A DNA stretch of 64,000 bases, taken from contig CM067298.1 in assembly GCA_034231615.1 (NCBI GenBank), positions 3,787,834-3,851,833 of the forward strand, in the 5' to 3' direction. Below the pieces are notes generated by a model. The model searched no databases and was not told where the DNA came from. It saw nothing but the letters and a program-made list of their open reading frames with translations. The position numbers and the translations under genes were made by a program. This DNA is from Meghimatium bilineatum. Its lineage: Eukaryota > Mollusca > Gastropoda > Stylommatophora > Philomycidae. Each line of letters begins with the position of its first letter. Positions within the stretch are counted from its first letter, which is position 1. Shown in pieces: positions 39,901-54,900 of this stretch.

Positions 39901-42900
39901 TCAACAATCAGCTTCAGGAAAAATTATTATTATTGGAACAAAAGAATTCTGAAACTGTAGATTTACAGAGCAGATTTCGAAGGTTGGAAGAGGCAAGGAT
40001 TCAAGAGCAAGGGAATCATGAGCTTGAAGTCCAGGAGAAGAATACTAAATACTTTGAGCTGTTGGGTCATGTAGAAAAATTACAAAAACAGCTTGATGAA
40101 ACACAAAACACTCATGCTGAACTGGAAAACAGAATTCAAACAGCAAATTCAGAACTTTTGAAAGTTCAAATAGACAAACAGCAGCTTTACAATGAGCTCT
40201 CTCAGTTGTCTACTGAAAAATCAAATCTGGAGTCTGAGTTGCAGGATACAAAGATATTATTGACAAAGTCATTGCATGAACATGAATTAGTCGTTAAAGA
40301 ATTAGAGAATAAGCTGGCTCAAACATCCCAGAATGAGTTAGTTAAACAAGAGTCAGAGATAAAACTTCGAGAAATTCAGCAGACGTATTCTTCTGAACTG
40401 GCGGAGAGTAAATCTATAAATGAACAAACTAAACAAGATTATGAAACCAAGCTGACTGAAATTAAGCAAGCGCACGCAGCAGAATTATTAGAGTTATCTT
40501 CCAGTATTGAAGCTCAGAGTAGTTCCAAAGTGATTGAATACAAACGGAAGGCAGAAGCTTATATATCTCAAGTCAAAAAACAGTTGCTGGATGAGAAAGC
40601 AGCTTCTGTGGAGAAACAGCAAGAAGTGATTACAAGATTACAAGAAGCCATTGTTGTGCTTACAGCAGAAATCAATGAACTGAAGCAATCAAAAGAGACA
40701 TTAATTGTTGATAATGAAACAGCTCTTCATAATATGAAGTCTGAAATGGACCGGGAAGTGACATTAAAACAGTCTGTGATCGAAGAATTTCATCAAAAGG
40801 AAGTAGATTTACATAAAACTGAATCAAACTTGAAAGAGCAAGTAGATTTGTTGTGTTCAGAGAAGAACAATTTGCTGGAGAAGCTATCTGTGATAGAGAG
40901 GGAGGGCGAGAATTTCAAAATGCAATATGTGACGGAAATTGAGAAGTTAAAATCAGAGAATGACAAACTTCAAAAGGAATTTGATTCCTTAAAGTCTGAC
41001 AAGGATGAAGAGTTGACAAGCATTGAGGCAAAGCTAGAAGAAACTGTACAGAAGCTACAGAAAGAGCATCATGATGCACTAGAAGAACTAGCGAATGAAC
41101 ATGCAACTAAAATGAAAATGATGCTGAAGGAATTGAACTCTCACATGGCAGTGAAGGACAGAGAGTTTGACACAAATTTTCGAGAAGTTTTAGGTAAGCT
41201 GGACTAACTTTTAAATCTTTTGTTTCCACTTTGTGCCTTTCATCATCAGGGCAGGTCCCCTGGAAGCTGCCTTTTTGTGCTTAATATGTGTTCATTTTTG
41301 TGTGCTTCATATGTCCTCCTTTGTGTGTGCTTCATATGTCCTCCTTTGTGTGTGCTTCATATGTCCTCCTTTGTGTGTGCTTCATATGTCCTCCTTTGTG
41401 TGTGCTTCATATGTCCTCCTTTGTGTGTGCTTCATATGTCCTCCTTTGTGTGTGCTTCATATGTCCTCCTTTGTGTGTGCTTCATATGTCCTCCTTTGTG
41501 TGTGCTTCATATGTCCTCCTTTTTATGTGCTTCATATGTCCTCCTTTTTGTGTGTGCTTCATATGTCTTGCTTTTTTCCGTGGCTTCCTGTTTTTCTGTA
41601 ATTATAGAAAGATTGTAATGAAGCAAATGAGATTTGAACCATGTCTTTTCAGATGGCACCTATTCACCTCGCATCACAATTCGTAATCTTATATGATGCT
41701 CTTTTTCTCCCTGTCATTGAATGTGCAGGCGTTAATATCACCACCAGCCACAAACAAATTGAGAGACTGGAGAGAATTCAAAATGAAGTGATGAGAAAGT
41801 TCCTTGGTTGCACAAGGGACACACTGTGGGAAATGTTTATGAGATTTATCCCTGATTTTACGAGCATATCTCATAAAATTGCTATGTGCATGCCCATGCA
41901 TACCTCAGAGTGAGTTCTGACATAGCCCACACACTTCACAGTGAGTTCCCTCATGTGAAGAAAAGCAGACTCAAGAGAGACAAATTGTGGATGGGCCATG
42001 CCGAGGATACCATTAAACAGATTTGCGCACCAGAATTCATAACTCCTGGTGAGGAATAGATACCTATTCCTATGTTCTTTAAAGAGGCAATCAAGACCGT
42101 CCTTACACTCAATAAAGAGTGAAAGGAACACAGCCCAGTGAGCATGGATGCTGAGGTCAAGGTACTCATCTGCAAACATGCAGACGACACAGATGTTGGG
42201 ATTTACACAGACGTGTCAGTCATCTGCCACCACCGATGCGCATGGGACTTTAGTGCCAGATCACATGGAAGAATGGTGCACCAAGCCAGTAGAGCGGGTG
42301 GAGTCATTAGAGAGAGCTAAAATGTGGGAATATTTGATACCCAGAAGACTCCAACTCTCAGCAATGTATAATGCTTTGAAAAGATATTTCCTAGACAGAG
42401 GGGTTAGCTAGTAAAGTAAATGTAGTCTTTTTTTCACAATCTATTCTATCATGTTTTGTTATCATGCTACGTCAACGTCTGTTTAATCTATTCCATCATG
42501 TTTTGTTAAAAAGTTATGTTAGCATCTGTTAAATTGAAACATGATTTTGTGGTCTTGAAATGTTGTGATTTTGTGGTCTTAAAGTGTGATTTTGTTGTCT
42601 TGAAACAATGTTGTGATTTTGTTGTCTTGAAATATTGTGATTTTGTTTTATGGAAAGAGCTATTTTGTTGTCTTGAAACAATGTTGTTATTTTATCTTTT
42701 CTTGAAACACTGTTATGATTTTATCCTGTGTTGAAACACTGTTGTCAATCTGAACAGAAAAAAGTGAAAGATATGAGCAAGACTTGATGAGAGAACATCA
42801 GAAAGATATCATTGAGTTACGTAAGGAGATCTCTGAAAGGGATGAGAAAATTGAAGAATTGCACATGGAATACACAACTAAAATTCAGGTAACATGTGCT

Positions 42901-45900
42901 GTCAGGTTACATCTACTGTCAGGCTACATCTACTGTCAGGCAACATGTGCTGTCAGGTTACATCTACTGTCAGGTTACATCTACTGTCAGGTTACATCTA
43001 CTGTCAGGTAACATGTACTGTCCTATTACATCTACTGTCAGGTAACATTTACTGTCAGGTTACATCTACTGTCAGATTACTTCTACTGTCAGGTTACATC
43101 TACTGTCAGGTAACATGTTCTGCCAGGTAACATGTGCTGTCAGGTTACATCTGTCAGTTTAAATCTACTGGCAGGTAACATGTGCTGTCAGGTTACATCT
43201 ACTGTCAGGTAACATGTGCTGTCAGGTTACATCTACTGTCAGGTTACATCTACTATCAGGTTATAATTTTTCTTTTGAGATCACATAATTTGTATAATCC
43301 TTCATCTTTCATATTCAAGTCATTTCACATGATCAATCAATCAGCTAATTACCAACATTCAAATCTTCTACAGATTATCAACTAACATTCAAATCTACAG
43401 ATTATCAACTAACATTCAAATCTACAGATTATCAACTAACATTCAAATCTACAGATTATCAACTAACATTCAAATCTACAGATTATCAACTAACATTCAA
43501 ATCTACAGATTATCAACTAACATTCAAATCTACAGATTATCAACTAACATTCAAATCTACAGATCATCAACTAACATTCAAATCTACAGATTATCAACTA
43601 ACATTCAAATCTACTGATTATCAACTAACATTCAAATCTACAGATTATCAACTAACATTCAAATCTACAGATTATCAACTAACATTCAAATCTACAGATT
43701 ATCAACTAACATTCAAATCTACAGATTATCAACCAACATTCTGATTTTCTACTGATTATCAACCTTCAAATCTTCTATAGATTATCAACCAACATTCAAA
43801 TCTACAGATTATCAACCAACATTCTGATTTTCTACTGATTATCAACCTTCAAATCTTCTACAGATTATCAACCAACATTCAAATCTACAGATTATCAACT
43901 AACATTCAAATCTACAGATTATCAACCAACATTCAAATCTACAGATTATCAACCAACATTCTGATTTTCTACTGATTATCAACCAGCATTCAAATCTTCT
44001 ACAGATCATCAACCAACCTTCAAATCTTCTACAGATTATCAACCAACATTCAAATCTACAGATTATCAACCAACATTCAAATCTACAGATTATCAACCAA
44101 CATTCAAATCTACAGATTATCAACTAACATTCAAATCTACAGATTATCAACCAACATTCAAATCTACAGATTATCAACCAACATTCTGATTTTCTACTGA
44201 TTATCAACCAACATTCAAATCTTCTACAGATCATCAACCAACCTTCAAATCTTCTACAGATTATCAACCAACATTCAAATCTTCTACAGATCATCAACCA
44301 ACCTTCAAATCTTCTACAGATTATCAACCAACATTCAAATCTACAGATTATCAACCAACATTCAAATCTACAGATTATCAACCAACATTCTGATTTTCTA
44401 CTGATTATCAACCAACATTCAAATCTTCTACAGATTATCAACCAACATTCAAATCTTCTACAGATTATCAACTAACATTCAAATCTACAGATTATCAACC
44501 AACATTCAAATCTACAGATTATCAACCAACATTCTGATTTTCTACTGATTATCAACCAACATTCAAATCTTCTACAGATCATCAACCAACCTTCAAATCT
44601 TCTACAGATTATCAACTAACATTCAAATCTACAGATTATCAACTAACATGAAAATCTACAGATTATCAACCAACATTCAAATCTACAGATTATCAACTAA
44701 CATTCAAATCTACAGATTATCAACTAACATTCAAATCTACAGATTATCAACTAACATTCAAATCTACAGATTATCAACTAACATTCAAATCTACAGATTA
44801 TCAACTAACATTCAAATCTACAGATTATCAACTAACATTCAAATCTACAGATTATCAACTAACATTCAAATCTACAGATTATCAACTAACATTCAAATCT
44901 ACAGATTATCAACTAACATTCAAATCTACAGATTATCAACTAACATTCAAATCTACAGATTATCAACTAACATTCAAATCTACAGATTATCAACCAACAT
45001 TCAAATCTACAGATTATCAACTAACATTCAAATCTACAGATTATCAACTAACATTCAAATCTACAGATTATCAACCAACATTCAAATCTACAGATTATCA
45101 ACTAACATTCAAATCTACAGATTATCAACTAACATTCAAATCTACAGATTATCAACTAACATTCAAATCTACAGATTATCAACTAACATTCAAATCTACA
45201 GATTATTAACTAACATTCAAATCTACAGATTATCAACTAACATTCAAATCTACAGATTATCAACTAACATTCAAATCTACAGATTATCAACTAACATTCA
45301 AATCTACAGATTATCAACTAACATTCAAATCTACAGATTATCAACTAACATTCAAATCTACAGATTATCAACTAACATTCAAATCTACAGATTATCAACT
45401 AACATTCAAATCTACAGATTATCAACTAACATTCAAATCTACAGATTATCAACTAACATTCAAATCTACAGATTATCAACTAACATTCAAATCTACAGAT
45501 TATCAACCAACATTCAAATCTACAGATTATCAACTAACATTCAAATCTACAGATTATCAACTAACATTCAAATCTACAGATTATCAACTAACATTCAAAT
45601 CTACAGATTATCAACTAACATTCAAATCTACAGATTATCAACTAACATTCAAATCTACAGATTATCAACTAACATTCAAATCTACAGATTATCAACTAAC
45701 ATTCAAATCTACAGATTATCAACTAACATTCAAATCTACAGATTATCAACTAACATTCAAATCTACAGATTATCAACTAACATTCAAATCTACAGATTAT
45801 CAACTAACATTCAAATCTACAGATTATCAACCAACATTCAAATCTACAGATTATCAACTAACATTCAAATCTACAGATTATCAACTAACATTCAAATCTA

Positions 45901-48900
45901 CAGATTATCAACCAACATTCAAATCTACAGATTATCAACTAACATTCAAATCTACAGATTATCAACTAACATTCAAATCTACAGATTATCAACCAACATT
46001 CTGATTTTCTACTGATTATCAACCTTCAAATCTTCTACAGATTATCAACCAACATTCAAATCTACAGATTATCAACTAACATTCAAATCTACAGATTATC
46101 AACCAACATTCAAATCTACAGATTATCAACCAACATTCTGATTTTCTACTGATTATCAACCAGCATTCAAATCTTCTACAGATCATCAACCAACCTTCAA
46201 ATCTTCTACAGATTATCAACCAACATTCAAATCTACAGATTATCAACCAACATTCAAATCTACAGATTATCAACCAACATTCAAATCTACAGATTATCAA
46301 CTAACATTCAAATCTACAGATTATCAACCAACATTCAAATCTACAGATTATCAACCAACATTCTGATTTTCTACTGATTATCAACCAACATTCAAATCTT
46401 CTACAGATCATCAACCAACCTTCAAATCTTCTACAGATTATCAACCAACATTCAAATCTTCTACAGATCATCAACCAACCTTCAAATCTTCTACAGATTA
46501 TCAACCAACATTCAAATCTACAGATTATCAACCAACATTCAAATCTACAGATTATCAACCAACATTCAAATCTACAGATTATCAACCAACATTCAAATCT
46601 ACAGATTATCAACTAACATTCAAATCTACAGATTATCAACCAACATTCAAATCTACAGATTATCAACCAACATTCTGATTTTCTACTGATTATCAACCAA
46701 CATTCAAATCTTCTACAGATCATCAACCAACCTTCAAATCTTCTACAGATTATCAACCAACATTCAAATCTTCTACAGATCATCAACCAACCTTCAAATC
46801 TTCTACAGATTATCAACCAACATTCAAATCTACAGATTATCAACCAACATTCAAATCTACAGATTATCAACCAACATTCTGATTTTCTACTGATTATCAA
46901 CCAACATTCAAATCTTCTACAGATTATCAACCAACATTCAAATCTTCTACAGATTATCAACTAACATTCAAATCTACAGATTATCAACCAACATTCAAAT
47001 CTACAGATTATCAACCAACATTCTGATTTTCTACTGATTATCAACCAACATTCAAATCTTCTACAGATCATCAACCAACCTTCAAATCTTCTACAGATTA
47101 TCAACTAACATTCAAATCTACAGATTATCAACTAACATGAAAATCTACAGATTATCAACCAACATTCAAATCTACAGATTATCAACTAACATTCAAATCT
47201 ACAGATTATCAACTAACATTCAAATCTACAGATTATCAACTAACATTCAAATCTACAGATTATCAACTAACATTCAAATCTACAGATTATCAACTAACAT
47301 TCAAATCTACAGATTATCAACTAACATTCAAATCTACAGATTATCAACTAACATTCAAATCTACAGATTATCAACTAACATTCAAATCTACAGATTATCA
47401 ACTAACATTCAAATCTACAGATTATCAACTAACATTCAAATCTACAGATTATCAACTAACATTCAAATCTACAGATTATCAACCAACATTCAAATCTACA
47501 GATTATCAACTAACATTCAAATCTACAGATTATCAACTAACATTCAAATCTACAGATTATCAACCAACATTCAAATCTACAGATTATCAACTAACATTCA
47601 AATCTACAGATTATCAACTAACATTCAAATCTACAGATTATCAACCAACATTCTGATTTTCTACTGATTATCAACCTTCAAATCTTCTACAGATTATCAA
47701 CCAACATTCAAATCTACAGATTATCAACTAACATTCAAATCTACAGATTATCAACTAACATTCAAATCTACAGATTATCAACCAACATTCTGATTTTCTA
47801 CTGATTATCAACCTTCAAATCTTCTACAGATTATCAACCAACATTCAAATCTACAGATTATCAACTAACATTCAAATCTACAGATTATCAACCAACATTC
47901 AAATCTACAGATTATCAACCAACATTCTGATTTTCTACTGATTATCAACCAGCATTCAAATCTTCTACAGATCATCAACCAACCTTCAAATCTTCTACAG
48001 ATTATCAACCAACATTCAAATCTACAGATTATCAACCAACATTCAAATCTACAGATTATCAACCAACATTCAAATCTACAGATTATCAACTAACATTCAA
48101 ATCTACAGATTATCAACCAACATTCAAATCTACAGATTATCAACCAACATTCTGATTTTCTACTGATTATCAACCAACATTCAAATCTTCTACAGATCAT
48201 CAACCAACCTTCAAATCTTCTACAGATTATCAACCAACATTCAAATCTTCTACAGATCATCAACCAACCTTCAAATCTTCTACAGATTATCAACCAACAT
48301 TCAAATCTACAGATTATCAACCAACATTCAAATCTACAGATTATCAACCAACATTCAAATCTACAGATTATCAACCAACATTCAAATCTACAGATTATCA
48401 ACTAACATTCAAATCTACAGATTATCAACCAACATTCAAATCTACAGATTATCAACCAACATTCTGATTTTCTACTGATTATCAACCAACATTCAAATCT
48501 TCTACAGATCATCAACCAACCTTCAAATCTTCTACAGATTATCAACCAACATTCAAATCTTCTACAGATCATCAACCAACCTTCAAATCTTCTACAGATT
48601 ATCAACCAACATTCAAATCTACAGATTATCAACCAACATTCAAATCTACAGATTATCAACCAACATTCTGATTTTCTACTGATTATCAACCAACATTCAA
48701 ATCTTCTACAGATTATCAACCAACATTCAAATCTTCTACAGATTATCAACTAACATTCAAATCTACAGATTATCAACCAACATTCAAATCTACAGATTAT
48801 CAACCAACATTCTGATTTTCTACTGATTATCAACCAACATTCAAATCTTCTACAGATCATCAACCAACCTTCAAATCTTCTACAGATTATCAACTAACAT

Positions 48901-51900
48901 TCAAATCTACAGATTATCAACTAACATGAAAATCTACAGATTATCAACCAACATTCAAATCTACAGATTATCAACTAACATTCAAATCTACAGATTATCA
49001 ACTAACATTCAAATCTACAGATTATCAACTAACATTCAAATCTACAGATTATCAACTAACATTCAAATCTACAGATTATCAACTAACATTCAAATCTACA
49101 GATTATCAACTAACATTCAAATCTACAGATTATCAACTAACATTCAAATCTACAGATTATCAACTAACATTCAAATCTACAGATTATCAACTAACATTCA
49201 AATCTACAGATTATCAACTAACATTCAAATCTACAGATTATCAACTAACATTCAAATCTACAGATTATCAACCAACATTCAAATCTACAGATTATCAACT
49301 AACATTCAAATCTACAGATTATCAACTAACATTCAAATCTACAGATTATCAACCAACATTCAAATCTACAGATTATCAACTAACATTCAAATCTACAGAT
49401 TATCAACTAACATTCAAATCTACAGATTATCAACCAACATTCTGATTTTCTACTGATTATCAACCTTCAAATCTTCTACAGATTATCAACCAACATTCAA
49501 ATCTACAGATTATCAACTAACATTCAAATCTACAGATTATCAACCAACATTCAAATCTACAGATTATCAACCAACATTCTGATTTTCTACTGATTATCAA
49601 CCAGCATTCAAATCTTCTACAGATCATCAACCAACCTTCAAATCTTCTACAGATTATCAACCAACATTCAAATCTACAGATTATCAACCAACATTCAAAT
49701 CTACAGATTATCAACCAACATTCAAATCTACAGATTATCAACTAACATTCAAATCTACAGATTATCAACCAACATTCAAATCTACAGATTATCAACCAAC
49801 ATTCTGATTTTCTACTGATTATCAACCAACATTCAAATCTTCTACAGATCATCAACCAACCTTCAAATCTTCTACAGATTATCAACCAACATTCAAATCT
49901 TCTACAGATCATCAACCAACCTTCAAATCTTCTACAGATTATCAACCAACATTCAAATCTACAGATTATCAACCAACATTCAAATCTACAGATTATCAAC
50001 CAACATTCTGATTTTCTACTGATTATCAACCAACATTCAAATCTTCTACAGATTATCAACCAACATTCAAATCTTCTACAGATTATCAACTAACATTCAA
50101 ATCTACAGATTATCAACCAACATTCAAATCTACAGATTATCAACCAACATTCTGATTTTCTACTGATTATCAACCAACATTCAAATCTTCTACAGATCAT
50201 CAACCAACCTTCAAATCTTCTACAGATTATCAACTAACATTCAAATCTACAGATTATCAACTAACATGAAAATCTACAGATTATCAACCAACATTCAAAT
50301 CTACAGATTATCAACTAACATTCAAATCTACAGATTATCAACTAACATTCAAATCTACAGATTATCAACTAACATTCAAATCTACAGATTATCAACTAAC
50401 ATTCAAATCTACAGATTATCAACTAACATTCAAATCTACAGATTATCAACTAACATTCAAATCTACAGATTATCAACTAACATTCAAATCTACAGATTAT
50501 CAACTAACATTCAAATCTACAGATTATCAACTAACATTCAAATCTACAGATTATCAACTAACATTCAAATCTACAGATTATCAACTAACATTCAAATCTA
50601 CAGATTATCAACCAACATTCAAATCTACAGATTATCAACTAACATTCAAATCTACAGATTATCAACTAACATTCAAATCTACAGATTATCAACCAACATT
50701 CAAATCTACAGATTATCAACTAACATTCAAATCTACAGATTATCAACTAACATTCAAATCTACAGATTATCAACTAACATTCAAATCTACAGATTATCAA
50801 CTAACATTCAAATCTACAGATTATTAACTAACATTCAAATCTACAGATTATCAACTAACATTCAAATCTACAGATTATCAACTAACATTCAAATCTACAG
50901 ATTATCAACTAACATTCAAATCTACAGATTATCAACTAACATTCAAATCTACAGATTATCAACTAACATTCAAATCTACAGATTATCAACTAACATTCAA
51001 ATCTACAGATTATCAACTAACATTCAAATCTACAGATTATCAACTAACATTCAAATCTACAGATTATCAACTAACATTCAAATCTACAGATTATCAACTA
51101 ACATTCAAATCTACAGATTATCAACCAACATTCAAATCTACAGATTATCAACTAACATTCAAATCTACAGATTATCAACTAACATTCAAATCTACAGATT
51201 ATCAACTAACATTCAAATCTACAGATTATCAACCAACATTCAAATCTACAGATTATCAACTAACATTCAAATCTACAGATTATCAACTAACATTCAAATC
51301 TACAGATTATCAACTAACATTCAAATCTACAGATTATCAACTAACATTCAAATCTACAGATTATCAACTAACATTCAAATCTTCTACAGATTATCAACTA
51401 ACATTCAAATCTACAGATTATCAACTAACATTCAAATCTACAGATTATCAACTAACATTCAAATCTACAGATTATCAACCAATATTTATATCTTCTACAG
51501 ATTATCAACTAACATTCAAATCTACAGATTATCAACTAAAATTCAAATCTTCTACAGATCATCAACCCATATAAATCTTCTACAGATTATCAACCAACAT
51601 TCAAATCTACAGATTATCAACTAACATTCAAATCTTCTACAGATTATCAACCAACATTCAAATCTACAGATTATCAACTAACATTCAAATCTACAGATTA
51701 TCAACTAACATTCAAATCTACAGATTATCAACTAACATTCAAATCTTCTACAGATTATCAACCAACATTCAAATCTACAGAATATCAACTAACATTCAAA
51801 TCTTCTACAGATCATCAACTAACATTCAAATCTTCTACAGCAACCAACATTCAAATTTACAGATTATCAACCAATATTTATATCTTCTACAGATTATCAA

Positions 51901-54900
51901 CCAACATTCAAATCTACAGATTATCAACCAATATTTATATCTTCTACAGATGAAACTTGACTCATTATAAAGTCAATATTCTTCTTCATATATTGTGACA
52001 ATAACTATAATCAAGTATTATTGTCTATTCTATTTCCCCAGGTCAATAATGGTGGATCAGATCCACACTTTCCCCAGGTCAATGATGGCTGATGGATCCA
52101 CACTTTCCCCAGGTCAATGATGTTTGATGGATCCACACTTTCCCCAGGTCAATAATGGTGGATCAGATCCACACTTTCCCCAGGTCAATGATGGTTGATG
52201 GATCCACACTTTCCCAAGGTCAATGATGGTTGATGGATCCACACTTTCCCAAGGTCAATGATGTTTGATGGATCCACACTTTCCCCAGGTCAATAATGGT
52301 GGATCAGATCCACACTTTCCCCAGGTCAATGATGGTTGATGGATCCACACTTTCCCAAGGTCAATGATGGTTGATGGATCCACACTTTCCCCAGGTCAAT
52401 AATGGTGGGTCAGATCCACACTTTCCCCAGGTCAATGATGGTTGATGGATCCACACTTTCCCAAGGTCAATGATGTTTGATGGATCCACACTTTCCCCAG
52501 GTCAATAATGGTGGATCAGATCCACACTTTCCCCAGGTCAATGATGGTTGATGGATCCACACTTTCCCAAGGTCAATGATGGTTGATGGATCCACACTTT
52601 CCCCAGGTCAATAATGGTGGGTCAGATCCACACTTTCCCCAGGTCAATGATGGTTGATGGATCCACACTTTCCCAAGGTCAATGATGGTTGATGGATCCA
52701 CACTTTCCCCAGGTTAATGATGGTTGATGTATCCACACTTTCTCCACGTCAATGATGGTTGATGGATCCACACTTGCCATTTAGCGTAGGGCTGGAAGCC
52801 TCAGTTGTCGTTTCAAAGCCAAATGTGTTGCGTTGGTTGCCTGAAGTTCATGTTTATTCAATGCTATCTTGATGTTTTCTGCCCACTTTTTTCTCAGTCT
52901 ACCTTTGGCTTTATATCCGGATATTCTCTTGTTATATTCTCTTATTGGTATTTGCTTTAGATGCATTCTCATAAAGTGATTGAACCTTGCCGTCTCTCAA
53001 TATGTTCGATACATGATATTATACCTACTCTTTTCCTAATTTCTTCATTTCTTATTTTATCTAGTTTAGTAACCATTGCAGCGTTTCTCAGACATTTCAC
53101 ACGTAATGATTTTACTTTTCTGCGTGACTGTTATAAACCATGTTGGACATTGGTAGCAGAGTGTTGGTATAAAAATTGTAGATATTATCTGTCTTTTGTT
53201 TTCCATCTTGATCTTTGAGTGGAAAAGTAATAGGGAAAGTTGATAAGTCACTGTGTTTTTGACACCTTGTTTATATTTCTCTGTCTAGTCTTCCATTTTC
53301 AGAAAATATGCTGCCCATCTTATTTTATTTGCTGATGTATTTTTATGTTTGTTTGTTTGAGAATCCCAGGAGTTGCGAGCGCTTAGCTACTATTTCCTAT
53401 GTGCAGTGTGGTGGTTTTTCTGAGCTTTCTTTCATACCCAGGAGACTCCAGCTTTCGACTTAGTACAATGCCTATCGAAGGAACCTTCTACTCAGAGGGG
53501 GTATATAATTGTATAGATGACATCTTACAAAGCTTCCATAAGAGAGCCTCAATATAACGGCATGTCTTCTACTAAGGTTTTCTGTTGCATGGGTGGTTTG
53601 TCTAGTGGGCCAATGGTGAGACCGACAGATGCAACTGCATACGTAGATGTAATTTGTTAACAGTTGGTTATGATATAACAATTGTTGCATTTTGCTAACA
53701 ATTAGTTATGATATAACAATTGTTGTATTTTGTTAACAATTTGTTATGATATAACAATTGTATGTTGTTAACAATTGGTTCACATTTACTGTTTCTATGT
53801 CATTAAACAGGAAATGACAATTAAGTATCAGGCATCTCTGACAGCTGCACAGAGAGGAACATCAGAAGTGAATTCTCAGTCACAGCAGCAGTTAACTCCA
53901 CTTACTAAGCAGGAGGTTAATGAAGAGGAACAAAAGTAAGTAAATAAATATTGAATGTACACCAACTTCTGTAGAATATATCTTGCAAGTTGTTTGGTGC
54001 TTGCTTGAAAAAAGTTAAATCTGTCTTGTATCTATTTTTTATTTTGTAATGATGTGTAATACTAGAAATGTGTATTTTGTTAACAATTATGATATAGCAG
54101 TTGTGTTTTGTTAACAATTATGATATAACAATTGTTGTATTTTGTTAACAATATTTATAGTTGCTAGATTTTCTGTAGTTGCTTGAAAAAGTTAAATGTG
54201 TCATATCTATTGTTTATTTTGTAATGATGTGTTATACTAGAAATCTGTATCACTAAAATTATTACTTGTATTTACTGTGAATTTGTCAGGGTTGAATCAG
54301 CAGAAATCAAAAGCAAACAAGAGATTGAGTTCAACAATTTACCCAAACCTGTTACAATTGTTCCTCTTCATCAGACGTTAGATCCGAGTGACCCAAATTT
54401 CTCCTTAGAAATGCAAGACTTAGAACTTCATAACATAGATTTGCAGGTACATTTCAAATTTTTAACTTGAGAAATCTTAACTTCTAGATAAATAATTGTT
54501 CTTCTTCTGTTCCAAGTCATGTGACGTTGGTTAACATGTCTTTCCACTGCCTTCTATTTCGAGTGGTGTCAATCATTTTCATTGTTCTCCCATGCCACAG
54601 TGTTAATCATTAGGTTGTCAATCATTAGGTTGTCAATCATTAGGTTGTCAATCATTAGGTTGTCAATCGTCTTCTCTAGTGGTCATCCCCTTCCTCTCTT
54701 GCTCTTCAACTTGCCTGATGTCACAATGTGTTCCATCTTTCCTCTTCTTGTGTCCACAAAATGTGGACTCTCTTTCTGATGCGGGTAAGTAACTCCCTTT
54801 TTGAAGTAACTTCTCTTTCAGGGTATCTTCATTACACTTTTTATCTATCAATGTTGTTCTTAACATTCTATAAGACCACATCTCTACCACCTCAATTTAA

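Noticed and set aside
37222-41106. Minus-strand ORFs of 60-100 codons inside exon 12
   Set aside because: Shadows of the coiled-coil coding strand.
44648-51624. Open frames of 455, 452 and 176 codons (IYRLSTNIQ repeats) and their minus-strand partners
   Set aside because: The 27-bp unit has no in-frame stop in some frames, so any array length gives an ORF on both strands. No splice, promoter or domain evidence; it lies in a GOLGA4 intron.
43370-51952. CRISPR-like regular array
   Set aside because: Repeats are contiguous with no unique spacers and lie in an intron of a eukaryotic gene. The same holds for all other arrays.
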